From Candidatus Omnitrophota bacterium (lineage in GTDB: Bacteria > Omnitrophota > Gorgyraeia > 1-14-0-20-64-10 > JACQQZ01): a stretch of DNA of 9,104 nt. Under the pieces are notes generated by a model, which was given only the letters and a program-made list of their open reading frames with translations, searched no databases and was not told the origin of the DNA. Shown here one piece after another: positions 1-6,664 of this stretch (within the stretch, counting starts at the first letter, position 1; the number at the start of each line of letters is the position of its first letter). Position numbers and translations under genes: made by a program. Where the stretch lies: positions 1 through 9,104 of the forward strand of contig JACQQZ010000015.1 of assembly GCA_016206755.1 (NCBI GenBank), in the 5' to 3' direction.

Positions 1-909
1 CAAACCTTGAGGGCGAAACCGCATGACCAAAATCAACGTGATGCCAAACAACACCATTCGATAAGAAGAGAATTCTCTGAGCAGCTCCGGCAACAGCGTT
101 AAAACAACAGCACCCGCAACGGCCCCTGTTGGATTTCCCAGTCCTCCCAGCACCACCATCGCCAGCACCATCACCGATTGGATAAAATCAAAACTGTCCG
201 GCGTCACCGTTCCCTGCTTGGCTGCAAAGACCGCCCCTGCAACGCCGCCGATGGCGGCCCCAAATCCATGTGCCGCCAATTTCAAATACACCGTATCCAC
301 CCCCATGCACTGAGCCGCCAACTCATCTTCGCGGATCGCAACCCAGGCCCGGCCGATTCTGGACTGGGTCACGCGGTGAAGCGCTCCCCAGATGAGTCCC
401 ATCAGAATCAGCGTCAGAAAATAATACGGCGCGGATGAAACGGAAAAATCAAAGCCCGCGAGATGCGGGCTGTCGATGCCCAGCACGCCGTTGGGCCCGC
501 CCGTCCAGCTTTCCAGATTGGTCAGGGCGATGCGGACAATCTCTCCGAATCCCAGCGTGACGATCGCCAGATAATCTCCGCGAACACGAATGGCCGGCAG
601 GCCCAGCACCACGCCCGCGACCCCTGCAGTCAAAGCGCTCAGCGGCAACCCCACCCAAAACGGAATATGGGCGTGTAAATTCAAAAGCGCGTACGTGTAA
701 GCGCCGATGGCGAAGAACGCGGCATAACCCAAATTGAGCAGGCCCGCCCATCCGACGATGAGATTCAGCCCCAAAGCCAGGATGCCGTAGAGCCAGGCCG
801 TCGTCAGGACATCGAGATGATAGGCGTTGGAATCCAGCAGCGGGATTAGAAACAAAAATCCAAAAATAAACCAGCGGCGACGCTTGAATGGAAAGGGTGG
901 AAGGGTCAT
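1..909 (-). CDS. livM: Branched-chain amino-acid ABC transporter permease LivM (partial, C-terminus beyond window)
   Basis: One of the two inner-membrane permeases of a high-affinity branched-chain amino-acid (leucine/isoleucine/valine) importer. It would pair with LivH and be driven by the LivG/LivF ATPases. The frame opens at ATG 907-909 and stays open for 303 codons to the window edge. It shows the LivM signatures: 'GLNLIVGWAGLLNLGYAAFF' around residues 54-73, 'VRGDYLAIVTLGFGEIVR', the cytoplasmic segment 'GRAWVAIREDELAAQCMGVD' that resembles the ATPase-contact loop, 'VMVLAMVVLGGLGNPTGAVAG', and 'MRFRPQGL' at the cut end. Family proteins usually stop shortly after that last motif, so only a short tail is missing. 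The start overlaps the livH stop by four bases (ATGA), with GGAG about six bases upstream inside livH. Family assignment is firm; substrate specificity is inferred from the family. Confidence 0.95.
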   Translation of the reverse strand, partial: MTLPPFPFKRRRWFIFGFLFLIPLLDSNAYHLDVLTTAWLYGILALGLNLIVGWAGLLNLGYAAFFAIGAYTYALLNLHAHIPFWVGLPLSALTAGVAGVVLGLPAIRVRGDYLAIVTLGFGEIVRIALTNLESWTGGPNGVLGIDSPHLAGFDFSVSSAPYYFLTLILMGLIWGALHRVTQSRIGRAWVAIREDELAAQCMGVDTVYLKLAAHGFGAAIGGVAGAVFAAKQGTVTPDSFDFIQSVMVLAMVVLGGLGNPTGAVAGAVVLTLLPELLREFSSYRMVLFGITLILVMRFRPQGL

Positions 910-1826
910 GCCCGCTCCGCGACGCGTTCCCCCAATAAACCGTGAGGCCGGAAAATAAGCAGGAGCACCAGGACGACAAAAGCAAAAACGTTTTTCCACT
1001 GAGAGGAGACGTATCCGGCCCCGAAACCTTCCAGGAGCCCCAGCAAAAATCCGCCGGCCATCGCCCCGGGAACGTTTCCGATGCCGCCTAAGACCGCCGC
1101 TGTAAATGCCTTCAAGCCGGTCATGTAGCCATCGTGAAAATTGATGGTGCTGTAGTACATCCCAAACAGAACGCCGCCCATGCCGGCCAGCGAAGAACCG
1201 ATGACAAAAGTCGACGCAATCACCCGGTGGATGTTGATTCCCATCAGGCCGGCTGCCAGCGGATCTTGGGCGGTGGCCAGCATCGCTTGCCCGAGGAGAC
1301 TCAAACGAATAAATCGATGGAGGGCGATCATCACCACCACGGCCGTACAGATGATGACCATCTGCATTCCAGTCAATGTCGCCCCGCCCAACTGCCAATG
1401 AATCGCCGGAAGCGGGTTGGGGACGTAGCGGTCTCGGGCGCCATAGATCAGCATGACGGCATTTTGCAAAATCATGGAAACGCCGATGGCGGTAATGAGC
1501 GCAGCCAATTTCGGGGAACGGCGCAGCGGACGATAGGCAATGCGCTCGACGCATCCTCCCAAAAACGCGCAGCCGGCCATGCCGGCGGCAATGGCGCAGA
1601 GCATCCAAAAAATACCGGCCGCCCCGGAGACCGGACCCTGGACGCCTGCGGTCAGAAGCAAGGTGAGCCCCGCGTAACCGCCGAACATAAAAATTTCACC
1701 GTGGGCAAAGTTGATGAGCTGGATGATCCCGTACACCATCGTGTAGCCGAGGGCAATCAGCGCGTAGATGGCCCCAATGGTGAGCCCGTTGATCAGCTGC
1801 TGGAAGAAGATGCTTTCAGAGGTCAT
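906..1826 (-). CDS. livH: Branched-chain amino-acid ABC transporter permease LivH
   Basis: The second inner-membrane permease of the Liv importer; 306 residues, a normal length. The N-terminus has the LivH hallmark 'IGAIYALIALGYTMVYGIIQ' (residues 17-36) followed by 'INFAHGEIFMFGGY'. The cytoplasmic segment 'GQAMLATAQDPLAAGLMGIN', followed by 'ASTFVIGSSLAGMGGVLFG', resembles the ATPase-docking loop of this family. Near the C-terminus come 'FTAAVLGGIGNVPGAMAGG' and 'IFRPHGLLGE', both standard. Hydrophobic segments fill nearly the whole protein. The ATG lies inside the livK stop (AATGA), giving a 4-base overlap, and the stop in turn overlaps livM. This implies coupled translation of livK, livH and livM. 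It could instead serve another hydrophobic amino acid or a urea/amide substrate, because HAAT-family permeases are hard to separate by sequence alone. Confidence 0.95.
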   Translation of the reverse strand: MTSESIFFQQLINGLTIGAIYALIALGYTMVYGIIQLINFAHGEIFMFGGYAGLTLLLTAGVQGPVSGAAGIFWMLCAIAAGMAGCAFLGGCVERIAYRPLRRSPKLAALITAIGVSMILQNAVMLIYGARDRYVPNPLPAIHWQLGGATLTGMQMVIICTAVVVMIALHRFIRLSLLGQAMLATAQDPLAAGLMGINIHRVIASTFVIGSSLAGMGGVLFGMYYSTINFHDGYMTGLKAFTAAVLGGIGNVPGAMAGGFLLGLLEGFGAGYVSSQWKNVFAFVVLVLLLIFRPHGLLGERVAERA

Positions 1827-2947
1827 TCCACCGATTCAAGAAATTGGAATTTTCCGCCCCGGATTGTGAAAATCCCGATGGAACGAACCGCGGTGTCTCC
1901 TTTTGAATCGAAGGTGTGATTCCCGAGAATTCCCGGGTAGGAAGAAAGATTCTTCATGGCGGCCAGCACTGCTGCGCGATCCGCTTTTCCCGAACGGCGA
2001 ATCGCCTCGATGGCCAACGACACGCCTTCATACGCATAGCCGGAGTAGGCCCCCAAGTGCCGGCCGTAGCGTTCTTGATAGGCCTTCACAAACGACTGCG
2101 CCGTCGGAACGGTGTGGAGATCCGCGCCCAGAGTGGTCAGATAAACACCCTCGGCCGCCGGCGGTGTGGCCAAAGTAATGAGGGTCGGCTCATACAACCC
2201 GTCTCCCCCGATGAATCGCGCGGGGATTTGAAGATCGGATTTTTGCTTGATGAGGACGGCGGCTTCCGGAAACATCCCCGCGTAGTAGATGAGGTCGCAG
2301 GAAGTTCCTTTGATGCGCGTTAAAAGCGGCGTAAAGTCCTTTTCGCCCTGCGCGATGCCTTCATGCCCTAAAATTTCCATGCCCATGGCGTTGGCGGCTT
2401 TTTCGAATTCATTGGCCAGTCCGCGGCCGTACGTCGTCATGTCATCGATGATAAAAACGCGCCGGGCTTCCAGGCGTTCTTTTGCAAAATGGGCGCCGGC
2501 AGGTCCTTGAAGATCATCGGTGGCGCAGATGCGGAAGAAGTTGTTGAATCCTTGACGGGAAATCTCCGGATTCGAAGAAACGGGATTGATGTGAAGCAGT
2601 CCCGCTTTGTTGTAGATGGCCGAAGCCGGTTTGGTGCAACTGGAGTTTAAATGGCCGACGACGGCAACGACGCTGGGGTCGGAGACGATTTTCTTGGCCA
2701 TGGCCACGGCCTGCGCGGGGCTGCGCTGATCATCCAGCGCCATCAATTCAAGTTTGTAGCCTTCGATCACAGGCGCCGACTTGGCCTCCTCCATGGCCAG
2801 CTCGGCGCCATGCAGCATGTCCGTGCCGTGCGCGGCCTGGTCTCCGGTCAGCGGGCATACGAAACCGATTTTGATGACCGGTTCTGTTTTTCCACAACCC
2901 AGACCCAGGCCCGAAATCAAGAAAACCGCCGTGATGGCCTTATTCAT
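1823..2947 (-). CDS. livK: Branched-chain amino-acid substrate-binding lipoprotein (LivK/LivJ family)
   Basis: Extracytoplasmic receptor that would capture the amino acid and deliver it to LivH/LivM; 374 residues. The N-terminus is a short signal peptide ending in a lipobox-like 'LGLGC' with Cys18, so it is probably a lipoprotein rather than free in the periplasm. The lipobox is imperfect, with Gly at -3. The mature part shows the type I periplasmic-binding fold of the Leu/Ile/Val family: 'IGFVCPLTGDQAAHG' (about 27-41), then 'GAELAMEEA', 'AKKIVSDPSVVAVVGHLNSS', 'AIYNKAGLLHINPVSSNP' and 'FFRICATDDLQGP'. The 'GHLNSSCTKPAS' segment corresponds to the ligand-contacting GHL..S.T.PAS stretch of LivJ. 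The start overlaps the end of the upstream ZIP gene by eight bases and no strong ribosome site is visible, so translation may depend on coupling. The exact ligand is inferred from the neighbouring livHM. Confidence 0.92.
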   Translation of the reverse strand: MNKAITAVFLISGLGLGCGKTEPVIKIGFVCPLTGDQAAHGTDMLHGAELAMEEAKSAPVIEGYKLELMALDDQRSPAQAVAMAKKIVSDPSVVAVVGHLNSSCTKPASAIYNKAGLLHINPVSSNPEISRQGFNNFFRICATDDLQGPAGAHFAKERLEARRVFIIDDMTTYGRGLANEFEKAANAMGMEILGHEGIAQGEKDFTPLLTRIKGTSCDLIYYAGMFPEAAVLIKQKSDLQIPARFIGGDGLYEPTLITLATPPAAEGVYLTTLGADLHTVPTAQSFVKAYQERYGRHLGAYSGYAYEGVSLAIEAIRRSGKADRAAVLAAMKNLSSYPGILGNHTFDSKGDTAVRSIGIFTIRGGKFQFLESVE

Positions 2948-3731
2948 GCAGAAATCCGGTCTTGCTCAATAAGGAACTGACCAGCACAAACAAAACCGCC
3001 CCGCCCAGGACTGAAAAAACCACGCTGCGAGATTCCCCTTTTTGAGTCGCGGGGATTAAATTGCTCGCGCCGATAAATAGAAAGGTTCCGGCTGAAAGTG
3101 CCAGCATCGGATAGGCCCACTGGGGCTGCGCGATGCCGATGATCCCTGCCGCCAAACCGCCCGCAATGGTCATCACGGCAGAACCTGCAGCCGTCAAGAT
3201 GACGCGACGCCCCTGCCTTGCCGCTCCCAAGACAGAAGTTAAGCTCGAACCCTCCGGCACTTTATGAATCATCACCGCCACAAATACCAGAACGCCGACG
3301 CTGCGATGGATTGTAAAAGAAGCCACGATGGCGGCCCCATCCAAAAAGGCGTGGAGAAACAGCCCCACAACGGCCGCCCAGCAGGCCGCATTCGAAATGA
3401 CCGCCTTGTGCCCTCCCCAACTGTCAACCAAGGCATGACCGTGCGGGTCCTCCGCAGGCATCAGGTGGGCGTGCGACGCGAAAAGATTCTCGATGACATA
3501 CAGGCCGAAGTAACTGGCCAAAATCCATGTGACCAAACCCGGGTCATGCTCAATGAGCAGCGGCATGAGGTCTGCAATCGACCAGGTCAGCATGTATCCT
3601 CCGCTCATTCCGAAGAGATAGAGGATGGCGCGGCGGGAGAATCGAAGCGGGGCGATGGCCAGCGATGCGCCAAGAAACTCAGCCGCGCCGGCGGCGGTGG
3701 CCAACACCAGAGGACCGATCAGGTTTGTCAT
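2940..3731 (-). CDS. ZIP-family metal cation transporter
   Basis: Predicted inner-membrane importer of divalent metal (zinc, iron or manganese); 263 residues with about eight hydrophobic segments (near 3-28, 35-60, 65-84, 112-139, 145-170, 175-199, 207-230, 235-259). The ZIP metal-site motifs are present: 'HAFLDG' at 127-132 in helix 4 and 'HKVPEG' at 156-161 in helix 5, with H127, D131, H156 and E160 as likely ligands. The Asn usual after the helix-4 His is Ala, and the acidic residue usual after the helix-5 His is Lys157, so only one of the two metal sites of the best-studied ZIPs may be complete. A histidine-bearing loop between helices 3 and 4 (H87, H89, H97, H99, H108) is typical of the family. 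It is the first gene of the run zip-livK-livH-livM and overlaps livK by eight bases. The ATG at 3729-3731 has an in-frame TAG nine bases upstream and no clear Shine-Dalgarno. Family call is good; the metal is unknown. Confidence 0.88.
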   Translation of the reverse strand: MTNLIGPLVLATAAGAAEFLGASLAIAPLRFSRRAILYLFGMSGGYMLTWSIADLMPLLIEHDPGLVTWILASYFGLYVIENLFASHAHLMPAEDPHGHALVDSWGGHKAVISNAACWAAVVGLFLHAFLDGAAIVASFTIHRSVGVLVFVAVMIHKVPEGSSLTSVLGAARQGRRVILTAAGSAVMTIAGGLAAGIIGIAQPQWAYPMLALSAGTFLFIGASNLIPATQKGESRSVVFSVLGGAVLFVLVSSLLSKTGFLHE

Positions 3732-3745
3732 GAATGGCTATCAGA

Positions 3746-3774
3746 ATTGTACTGGAAGATGGCGCAGGGGACAA
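3746..3774 (-). promoter_or_regulatory. Candidate sigma70-type promoter of the zip-liv operon
   Basis: Read on the minus strand, TTGTCC (3769-3774) is followed by a 17-base spacer and TACAAT (3746-3751). These match the consensus hexamers at 4 of 6 and 5 of 6 positions. Transcription would begin near 3739, only about eight bases before the ZIP start codon, too close to leave room for a Shine-Dalgarno. Two copies of the hexamer CCTCAA, eight bases apart, lie just upstream of the -35 (3780-3793) and could bind a regulator. The promoter call rests on hexamers and spacing alone. Confidence 0.5.
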
Positions 3775-3815
3775 CTAGATTGAGGATTTGAGGTGAAGCT
3801 CTAGGACGGCCTGTT

Positions 3816-5282
3816 TTATGCAAAAGCAAACACGTGGATCCAATGGCCGTCTATCACATCCCTGAATAGAAGCACGGGGATATTTTGCTTCAAGAAATTC
3901 ATTAACTCTCTCCCGGTACGATCCGGGGCGGAATGATCAAATGCAAGTGCTGCCAGAGCCGCCGGCTTCAATCGATCAATTTGTCGTACGGCATCTTCTG
4001 AGTCGCCTGGAAGATTTACTTGGATCAATGAACGCTCGACTTTCTGGGCAGGCGCATCCTCCTGGCGCAAGATTAGGCCTGGCCCAAAAACAAGAATTCC
4101 TGGCCGCATTTGCTGAACCTGAAAATTAACTCCAGCCACATTTTCTTGCTCAACTTTGATGCGAACCGCTTGGACGACGTCGTCATCTCCGTCAACGTAA
4201 ATGTGCACCGTTCTTTGAATCGGTTCCTCTGAACTCTCGTGACTGCGCATCCACATCACCTGTTGGACCTCAAAACCTGCAGGAAGCCCTTTTTGCAATT
4301 GTGTTTGCCATGCAAAATCACTGAAAGTCGCCCATTCAGCTTGAGGCACGCTTGCAGAAACTACTCTTAAAAACATCTTTTTGGACCAGTACGGAACATC
4401 TATTTTCCGGAAAGTATGCTGCATCGTGAGTTGGTCGTGCCCGTGCCTGGAAAGCATCTCGGGCCCCGCCAAGCGACCCTGCTCATACCCAACCTCAAAT
4501 GCATAGCGCTCTATTTGAGCTTTATCCTCTTCAGTCAAAGGCAGTTCGGGCTCCGCAGAGATGAGCGATACCGCCACATAACCAAACCCAGAATCTTTGC
4601 GTGAAGAATCTGGCTTATCTCTTCCCCATTCAACTTCAAGCCGATAGCGACCTACTTCGGCAACTCTACTGTTGGAAAACCCCCCCTGAGATACCGGTAA
4701 CTCCAAAGTACCCTGCGAAAATAATTGAAAGACCGCTGCCTCTATCAATACTTCTGATCGAACATGCTGAATGGCATTTTCCAGAGCTGTCATCGTGCGA
4801 GACCATGCAAACCATTTGTTCATGGATGAGCCCTCGCGGGGTTGATACCGATTCCACAACTCTGCAATCCTTTCAACGCCAGTCATTCGAGGTTGAGGTT
4901 CCGCCGCCTGCCCTTGATCTTCTGATTCAGCTTTAACAACAGCCGCTTGGGGAGCGCTGTGAAACTCAAATTCGGCAATTGCCCTTGCCAGGGCAAGCAT
5001 TGTCATTCGAAGTTGGCGGGCGGCCAGCTCTTGATGCCGCGCTTCACCGAGTTTTCGGTTCGGGTGATCTAAATCATAGAAATAATCGATGGCATCAAAA
5101 TACCTTTGAGCCGCCCGGTCCAATTCTTCCAGGCCGGCAGCAGGAACTGCAGCGGGAGAAGATTTTTCCAATTGGCTTTCCAGGCCGGCGCGATCCGGCT
5201 GAGCGCGCAGAGCAAAAACCGGCGCGATTTGCAAAGTCATTGCCAGCGTCATTCCAAAGGTGATTATTTTTTGCGCAAGCAT
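3816..5282 (-). CDS. Secreted or membrane-anchored protein of unknown function, 488 residues
   Basis: I do not recognise this protein. The first 24 residues look like a signal peptide: 'MLAQK', a hydrophobic run to about residue 20, then 'PVFA' as a possible cleavage site after Ala24. This points to export across the inner membrane. Directly after it come two copies of an 'AGLE' motif (residues 32-35 and 49-52), spaced by Ser/Pro/Ala-rich sequence. A probably helical segment with an aromatic cluster 'YFDAIDYFYDLD' (61-72) follows, then a Glu/Gln/Ala-rich linker around 110-130. The middle and C-terminal parts look globular, with alternating strands such as 'RTVHIYVDGDDDVVQAVRIKV' read in part, and end in 'HWIHVFAFA'. 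No catalytic motif was identified. Sampled stretches (for example 4561-4620) are about 45-50% GC, against roughly 65% in part of groEL, so the gene may be fast-evolving or acquired. It stands alone between two promoters. Confidence 0.8.
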   Translation of the reverse strand: MLAQKIITFGMTLAMTLQIAPVFALRAQPDRAGLESQLEKSSPAAVPAAGLEELDRAAQRYFDAIDYFYDLDHPNRKLGEARHQELAARQLRMTMLALARAIAEFEFHSAPQAAVVKAESEDQGQAAEPQPRMTGVERIAELWNRYQPREGSSMNKWFAWSRTMTALENAIQHVRSEVLIEAAVFQLFSQGTLELPVSQGGFSNSRVAEVGRYRLEVEWGRDKPDSSRKDSGFGYVAVSLISAEPELPLTEEDKAQIERYAFEVGYEQGRLAGPEMLSRHGHDQLTMQHTFRKIDVPYWSKKMFLRVVSASVPQAEWATFSDFAWQTQLQKGLPAGFEVQQVMWMRSHESSEEPIQRTVHIYVDGDDDVVQAVRIKVEQENVAGVNFQVQQMRPGILVFGPGLILRQEDAPAQKVERSLIQVNLPGDSEDAVRQIDRLKPAALAALAFDHSAPDRTGRELMNFLKQNIPVLLFRDVIDGHWIHVFAFA

Positions 5283-5288
5283 ACCCAG

Positions 5289-5317
5289 AGTTTACCCGAT
5301 TGAAACCGGCGGCGTCA
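5289..5317 (-). promoter_or_regulatory. Candidate promoter immediately upstream of the 488-residue orphan gene
   Basis: On the minus strand TTGACG (5 of 6 matches to the -35 consensus) lies at about 5312-5317, followed by an 18-base spacer and TAAACT at 5289-5294 (4 of 6 matches). The predicted start of transcription falls on or next to the A of the ATG at 5282, so the mRNA would be leaderless. This fits the lack of a convincing Shine-Dalgarno before that ATG. An AT-rich tract further upstream (about 5321-5361) could act as an UP element. This is inferred from sequence match only. Confidence 0.4.
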
Positions 5318-5354
5318 ACATAAATAACAAATTATTATCTCTATTAACTTCTAG

Positions 5355-5381
5355 AAAAAAACGGATTTGAGCGAGACCGCT
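5355..5381 (-). terminator. Weak candidate terminator after guaB3
   Basis: In the guaB3 transcript, a 4-bp stem (AGCG/CGCT, loop GTCT, 5370-5381) begins within the stop codon. Eight bases later comes a run of seven T residues (5361-5355). The T-run favours termination, but the stem is short and set back from it, so this is a weak Rho-independent candidate at best. Confidence 0.3.
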
Positions 5382-6540
5382 ACTTGCCCATTCCAACGCC
5401 TTGGGCGCGCTGGAAGAGCTTCCCTTCCGTTTGGATGGAAGGGGCGATGATGATTTCCGTCTTTTGGAATTCGGAAATGTTTTTCGCGCCCACGGAGCCC
5501 ATGCAGGTGACAATGGCCCCCATCAAATTCTGTGAGCCGTCGTCCAACCGGGCAGGTCCAAAAAGAATCTCTTCGATGGTGCCGGTCACGCGGACCTGGA
5601 TGCGCGTTCCGCGAGGAAGATTGGCATGCGGCGTGGCCATCCCCCAGTGGTACCCCTTCCCCGGCGCTTCTTTGGCGCGGGCAAACGGAGAGCCGATCAT
5701 CACGGCGTCGCTTCCGGCCGCAAAAGCTTTGCAGACATCGCCGCCGGTGCGCATGCCGCCGTCGGTGATGATCGGAACGTAACGTCCGCTCTTGTCAAAG
5801 TAGTCGTTGCGCGCGGCGGCGCAATCCACAGTGGCAGTGACTTGAGGAACGCCCACGCCGATGACGCCGCGCGTCGTGCATGCCGCCCCGGGCCCAAGGC
5901 CGACCAGCACAGCCGACGCCCCGGCTTCCATGAGCTCATAACAGACGTCGTAGGTCACGCAGTTGCCGACGATCACCGGAATGTTCATCCGGTCGCAGAA
6001 TTTGGCGATGTCCAGCACCTCGTACTCGCTGGAGATGTGGCGAATCGTTGAAATGGTCGATTGAACCACGAAGAGATCGGCGCCGGCGTCTTGCGCAATT
6101 TCCCCAAATTCTTCGGCGCGCTGGGGAATGGAGCTGACGACTGCGGGGACTTTCGCCTTCTTGATTTCTTGAATCCGTTTTGCGATCAATTTGGGCTTGA
6201 CCGGCTCGCGATAAATGGCCTGCGTGAGCGCCGTGGCTTTGACGGGGTCGGCTTTGACAATCCTGGCGATCACTTCTTCGGGGTTTTCGTAGCGGGTCTG
6301 AACGCCCTCCAAATTGAGGACTGCCAAACCGCCCAATTTACCGAAAGCGATGGCGAATTTGACGTCGACGACGCCGTCCATCGCGGAAGCGAGGATCGGA
6401 ACTTGGTAGGTTTTGCCGCCCAATTTCCAGGTGGGGTCTACTTCATTGGGGTTGATGGTGACAGAGCCAGGCACCAATGCAATTTCATCAAATCCGTAAC
6501 AACGACGGGCCTTGCGGTTTCGCCCAATGTACTCGCCCAT
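5380..6540 (-). CDS. guaB3: GuaB3-type IMP dehydrogenase, without CBS domains
   Basis: Predicted to oxidise IMP to XMP with NAD+, the committed step of GMP synthesis, in the cytoplasm. With the chosen ATG (6538-6540) the protein has 386 residues, about the family length. A single TIM-barrel domain runs throughout, and the roughly 120-residue CBS pair of ordinary GuaB is absent. The active-site loop is intact: 'VGLGPGAACTTRGVIGVGVP' (213-232) with catalytic-type Cys221, followed by the phosphate-binding 'DGG' at 260-262. The 'GYHWGMATPH' segment (296-305), 'LPRGTRIQV' and 'AQGVGMGK' C-terminus closely resemble cyanobacterial GuaB3 as I remember it. Mycobacterial GuaB3 appears to lack the cysteine. 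A longer reading from GTG at 6586-6588 adds 16 residues but has no ribosome site and falls outside the family start; the ATG is preceded by UGAGGA. GMP reductase is less likely given length and motifs. Confidence 0.9.
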   Translation of the reverse strand: MGEYIGRNRKARRCYGFDEIALVPGSVTINPNEVDPTWKLGGKTYQVPILASAMDGVVDVKFAIAFGKLGGLAVLNLEGVQTRYENPEEVIARIVKADPVKATALTQAIYREPVKPKLIAKRIQEIKKAKVPAVVSSIPQRAEEFGEIAQDAGADLFVVQSTISTIRHISSEYEVLDIAKFCDRMNIPVIVGNCVTYDVCYELMEAGASAVLVGLGPGAACTTRGVIGVGVPQVTATVDCAAARNDYFDKSGRYVPIITDGGMRTGGDVCKAFAAGSDAVMIGSPFARAKEAPGKGYHWGMATPHANLPRGTRIQVRVTGTIEEILFGPARLDDGSQNLMGAIVTCMGSVGAKNISEFQKTEIIIAPSIQTEGKLFQRAQGVGMGK

Positions 6541-6544
6541 GGAT

Positions 6545-6550
6545 TCCTCA
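6545..6550 (-). promoter_or_regulatory. Ribosome binding site that sets the guaB3 start
   Basis: The minus strand reads UGAGGA four bases before the ATG at 6540. No comparable site precedes the alternative GTG at 6588. This supports the 386-residue form, whose N-terminus also fits the family start. Confidence 0.7.
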
Positions 6551-6612
6551 GATACTTCTCTATGAAACGTTGCTCGGGTGGTGGACACGGATTTTGGGGT
6601 GAGAATTTCAGG

Positions 6613-6641
6613 AGTGTAGCACGGGGCCGCTCACCTGTCAA
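6613..6641 (-). promoter_or_regulatory. Sigma70-type promoter of guaB3
   Basis: The minus strand has a perfect -35 hexamer TTGACA (6636-6641), a 17-base spacer and TACACT (6613-6618, 4 of 6 matches to the -10 consensus). Transcription would start near 6606, leaving a leader of about 65 bases before the ATG at 6540. It would let guaB3 be transcribed independently of the groE operon upstream. It is embedded in the inverted repeat at 6622-6655. Confidence 0.65.
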
Positions 6642-6655
6642 GATCAGCGGCCCCG
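6622..6655. repeat. Perfect 9-bp inverted repeat centred on the guaB3 -35 hexamer
   Basis: The arms CGGGGCCGC (6622-6630) and GCGGCCCCG (6647-6655) are perfect complements separated by 16 bases. The centre of symmetry coincides with the centre of the TTGACA at 6636-6641, and the arm nearer guaB3 fills part of the promoter spacer. No T-run follows on the minus strand, so it is not a standard terminator for the groE operon. A dimeric repressor operator is the simplest reading. An RNA hairpin in groE read-through transcripts is the alternative. Confidence 0.6.
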
Positions 6656-6664
6656 CTTGAAGCT

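Noticed and set aside
449..985. Open reading frame on the minus strand in this range, 178 codons
   Set aside because: It overlaps livM and livH in another frame. The true livM frame runs from 909 to the window edge with clear family motifs, so this is a shadow.
1134..1919. Long plus-strand frame of 261 codons opposite livH
   Set aside because: Its translation is rich in His, Gln and Arg with no domain, and it lies exactly opposite a well-supported permease gene.
3732..3815. Terminator for the 488-residue gene
   Set aside because: No stable hairpin followed by a T-run is visible on the minus strand; only a 5-bp CTAGA/TCTAG pair 20 bases apart.
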